From assembly GCA_001247695.2 (NCBI GenBank), contig LGRX02034701.1, positions 48,473 through 112,472 of the forward strand: a stretch of 64,000 bases of DNA. Reading direction: 5' to 3'. Under the pieces are notes generated by a model that worked only from the letters and a program-made list of their open reading frames with translations, was not told the origin of the DNA and did not search any database. Position 1 is the stretch's first letter. Each line of letters opens with the position of its first letter. This document shows positions 61,500-64,000 of the stretch, piece by piece. This DNA is from Cymbomonas tetramitiformis. Taxonomy: Eukaryota; Chlorophyta; Pyramimonadophyceae; Pyramimonadales; Pyramimonadaceae. A program made the position numbers and the translations under genes.

Positions 61500-62930
61500 A
61501 TCGTGTGTGCAGAATCTGGCAGACCCACACCACGATGCAGGGGGTCTACTTGCTCCTCTGCAACCCTTGTTCCATGCTCCAGCTCAGAGCTGGTCTGGAC
61601 GGCGATGCTTGCGCCCACGGTCTGGCAGACCCACACCACGATGCAGGGGGTCTACTTGCTCCTCTGCAACCCGTATTCCATGCTCCAGCTCAGAGCTGGT
61701 CTGGACGGCGATGCTTACGCCCACGGTCTGGCAGACCCACACCACGATGCAGGGGGTCTACTTGCTCCTCTGCAACCCTTGTTCCATGCTCCAGCTCAGA
61801 GCTGGTCTGGACGGCGATGCTTGCGCCCACGGTCTGGCAGACCCACACCACGATGCAGGGGGTCTACTTGCTCCTCTGCAACCCGTATTCCATGCTCCAG
61901 CTCAGAGCTGGTCTGGACGGCGATGCTTACGCCCACGGGGGCACTAAGGCCCTTCGATCTAAGCATGCTTCTGTGGAGGAAGTCTACGCTAGCACAGAGG
62001 GCTTGGTTGCTGACATGGTGCTGAGTCGCTAGTTGGAGGAGTTCGACGCATCCAAACAGCGAGCGGTCATGAACAAGACGTCCAAGAAGGCAGCGAAGGC
62101 AGCACGCTGTCTTTCCCGACTGGGTCCATAGCGACCAAGGTGGAGCTGGACGCAGCTCGCAATCACCCTCCCCATTAACTAAATCTAGGCGCAAACACGG
62201 AAGAGACGCAGGAAGGGGCGGCCGTGGAGGTGAGCTGGAGGTGATAACAAACGAGACGGAATCTTTTTGCTCTCAGTAGGCTGATGGGTCCAAGCTGCTC
62301 AGGTCGTCCGGCTGGATGCAGTCATGTTCCACGTGCCCACATCAAGTGAGTTGCCAACTCCAAGCTAAACAGGAGGCAGCACAGGAGCCGGCAGGGTCAG
62401 TCGGACGGAGCCAGCTAGAGGTCTTTCGGCCAGACTGGAATACGGGGGCCGTGGGTGACATCTCTGCCGAGGGGCAGACTTACTTGGATCCTCTACGGCG
62501 ATGGGGATGTGGACTGGGTGCGCCTGGCAGAGGAGCGAACTTGCCCAATCCCCGGGCAAGGTGCCACCGGAGAGGTGGCCAATGCGCGACGGGGAGTGGG
62601 GTGCCCGCGGACGACTGAGACTCAGCCCTACGGATTTGCTGGCGCGGTGAGCTGGAGGAGAGTTGGTTGGCCGAGCTGGCGGTGCAGATGCAGGCAAAGG
62701 CGCAGCAGGAATAGACGCACAGCAACTACGGCATGAAGGCGAAGCAATTTAAGCAGTTCTGTGAGCAGGAGGGGCGCGGCTGGCGGCCAGCGACCGAGGA
62801 GACTGCCCGCCTGTACGAGGCTTCCCTCCTTGATACAGGCTGGGTGCAGGCGGCGTTGATGCAGCCTAACCTCTCTGCGACCAACCAATTACCACGAGGA
62901 CATGGGCTTTAAGGAGTTGACGAAGGATTC
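61500..62930 (+). pseudogene. DIRS-a copy 4: gag, then methylase tail, Tudor-like and recombinase N-terminus
   Basis: Gag (LRAGLDGDAYAHGG, KRAVMNKTSKKAAKAA) is followed without RT by a piece equivalent to LGPSKWDVVMF of copy 1 (about 62285-62340), a Tudor-like scrap LTWILYGDGDVDWVRLAEE (62480-62540) and SAM-like SNYGMKAKQFKQFCEQEG (about 62722-62775). Similarity ends near 62930. About 3 kb of the element is missing. Confidence 0.6.
61515..61938 (+). repeat. 106-bp tandem repeat, 4 units in ABAB order, from gag
   Basis: Units start at 61515, 61621, 61727 and 61833. Units 1 and 3 share CCTTGTTCC and GCTTGCGCC; units 2 and 4 share CCGTATTCC and GCTTACGCC. Each encodes the gag piece HTTMQGVYLLLCNPYSMLQL-type in one frame. 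Because 106 is not a multiple of 3, all three frames stay open over the array. Confidence 0.92.
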
Positions 62931-63399
62931 TTGCTGTAACCTGAGCCCTGAAGGGCAAGCCTATATGCCGCGATTGGCTGCAGCAAGAACAGCTGGCGAG
63001 ACCAAGACCAAGCGGATCTGGGTGCCGAGAAAGCACATTTGCATTGTTATAGAAATGATATATCATATTTGACTATGTTTAGAGTGAGGTAGCTCATCTT
63101 CCTATATGGGCGTATACAAATTGCATAAAAGAAATGATGACGGAAAATATTCTGTCGTTGCATGTCGAAACCCACAGTGCCTAGCTTTTCAATTCCAATA
63201 GTAGAGCATGCCATCTCACAATCAAGGTAATTGGGATCCAGGGAGATTTTATACCTTTCATTCCACACACACGAGTAATCTCCTGAATACTGAGCCGTGG
63301 CCTTGTGGGTTTGCAATCAACTGACGCCTGTTCACACAGCACTGCCACCTGCAGAGCCCAAAAACCTCTGCTCCGTAATACAGCATAATTACCAGAGTC
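62931..63399. other. No gene seen
   Basis: AT-rich, short frames only. Confidence 0.5.
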
Positions 63400-64000
63400 T
63401 TGTGCAGGCCTGCGTTCTTGCTGGAGCATCAAGCAGCCCCCCACCCAGCCAGCACTCTTGCCCAAGCATCTTGCAGCACAAACCATCCGCGCTGTTACTT
63501 GCGCACGAGGCAGACCTGCAGCCAGCACTCTTGCCCAAGCATCAAGTGGCGCAGCCTATCTGCGCTGTTGCTCGCGCATGAGGCAGACCTACCACCAGCA
63601 TTTTCTGCCCAAGCATCAAGTGGCCATGCAGTCCACACCATTCGTTGAGCACGAAGCAGGGCTGCAGTCTGCGCTCTTGCCCGAGTGTCAAGCACCCCTG
63701 CAATCAGAGCTTTTGTCAAATATGAAGCTCCCCCATAGCCAGCGCTCTTGCTCGGGAATCAAGCGGCCCGCAGTCTAAACTCCTGCCTAAATATAAGGCA
63801 GCCCTGCAATCTGCACTCTTGCCCGAGTATCAGGCGGCCCTGCAGTCAGCACTCTTACCCAACCAAAAAGCTCCCGTGCCATAAGCAATTTTGCCCGAGC
63901 ATGAAGCAGCCCTGGAGCTAAAAATCATTCCCAAGCATCGGGCGGATCCGCAGTCCACACTCTTGCCCATGCATCAGGCGGCTCCGCGGTCCACACTCTT
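63400..64000. repeat. Degenerate minisatellite (GCACTCTTGCCCAAGCATCA), runs off the window
   Basis: More than ten imperfect units of roughly 45-55 bp with a GC[AG]CTCTTGCCC[AG]AG[CT]AT core and a GCAGTC or GCAGCC spacer, up to the last base. Open frames over it are a by-product of composition. Confidence 0.8.

Noticed and set aside
61515..61938. CRISPR-like array
   Set aside because: Units are contiguous 106-bp gag copies without spacers in a eukaryotic context.

Overview
This window is eukaryotic and almost entirely transposable-element sequence. Long ORFs occur only inside retroelement or transposase genes. One transposase gene has GT-AG introns, there is no operon structure, and no rRNA or tRNA gene was seen. 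The mix (chromodomain Ty3/gypsy remnant, gag-only LTR elements, DIRS/PAT-like tyrosine-recombinase retrotransposons, CACTA-like transposase, several element-borne methyltransferases) suggests a TE-rich protist, most likely an alga; the lineage is inference, since no host marker gene is present.

Layout. 1-3.6 kb: unassigned sequence, a (ATT)n-tailed interspersed repeat, a foldback hairpin and a truncated LTR/gag head. 3.64-6.18 kb: complete gag-only LTR element D (5-bp TSD). 7.0-8.25 kb: a decayed chromodomain and the 5' part of a related gag-only element (C). 8.5-9.3 kb: two tandem arrays. 9.4-12.4 kb (- strand): multi-exon CACTA/TNP2-like transposase with a perfect 41-bp palindrome upstream. 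12.6-14.5 kb: AT-rich simple sequence. 14.47-22.44 kb: LTRs of a Ty3/gypsy-like element around a 1758-codon frame holding the RT tail, RNase H, a C5 cytosine DNA methyltransferase, a DD35E integrase, a PHD finger and a second methyltransferase-like domain. 22.9-25.3 kb: a tandem array and a truncated gag. 25.3-27.0 kb: a divergent pair of methyltransferase-like genes. Downstream lie two nested LTR insertions, B (27.04-28.89 kb) and A (28.91-32.48 kb, identical LTRs), each with an exact 5-bp TSD.

33-37 kb holds no recognisable gene. 37.38-42.92 kb (+) is DIRS-type element 'b' (gag with CCCH/CCHC fingers, RT, RNase H, NPPF methylase-like domain, tyrosine recombinase). 43.5-62.9 kb is a graveyard of a second DIRS/PAT family, 'a': one nearly complete copy on the - strand (44.41-49.70 kb) with A1/B1-A2-B2 split direct repeats, a decayed + strand copy (50.1-53.4 kb), and nested fragments at 43.5, 56.5, 57.6, 57.9-61.5 and 61.5-62.9 kb. 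In this family the recombinase ORF begins with a Tudor-like domain. The window ends in a minisatellite (63.4-64 kb).

How the parts relate: RT/RNase H plus integrase or tyrosine recombinase would copy and insert these elements. The gag-only elements have no polymerase and must borrow one. Recurrent methyltransferase and chromatin-reader domains (C5 MTase, NPP[FWY] domains, PHD, Tudor-like, chromodomain) suggest that modifying or reading chromatin is a repeated theme of these elements. Most coding regions are broken by frameshifts and by in-frame TAG/TAA codons, several of them at positions where a paralogue has Gln.
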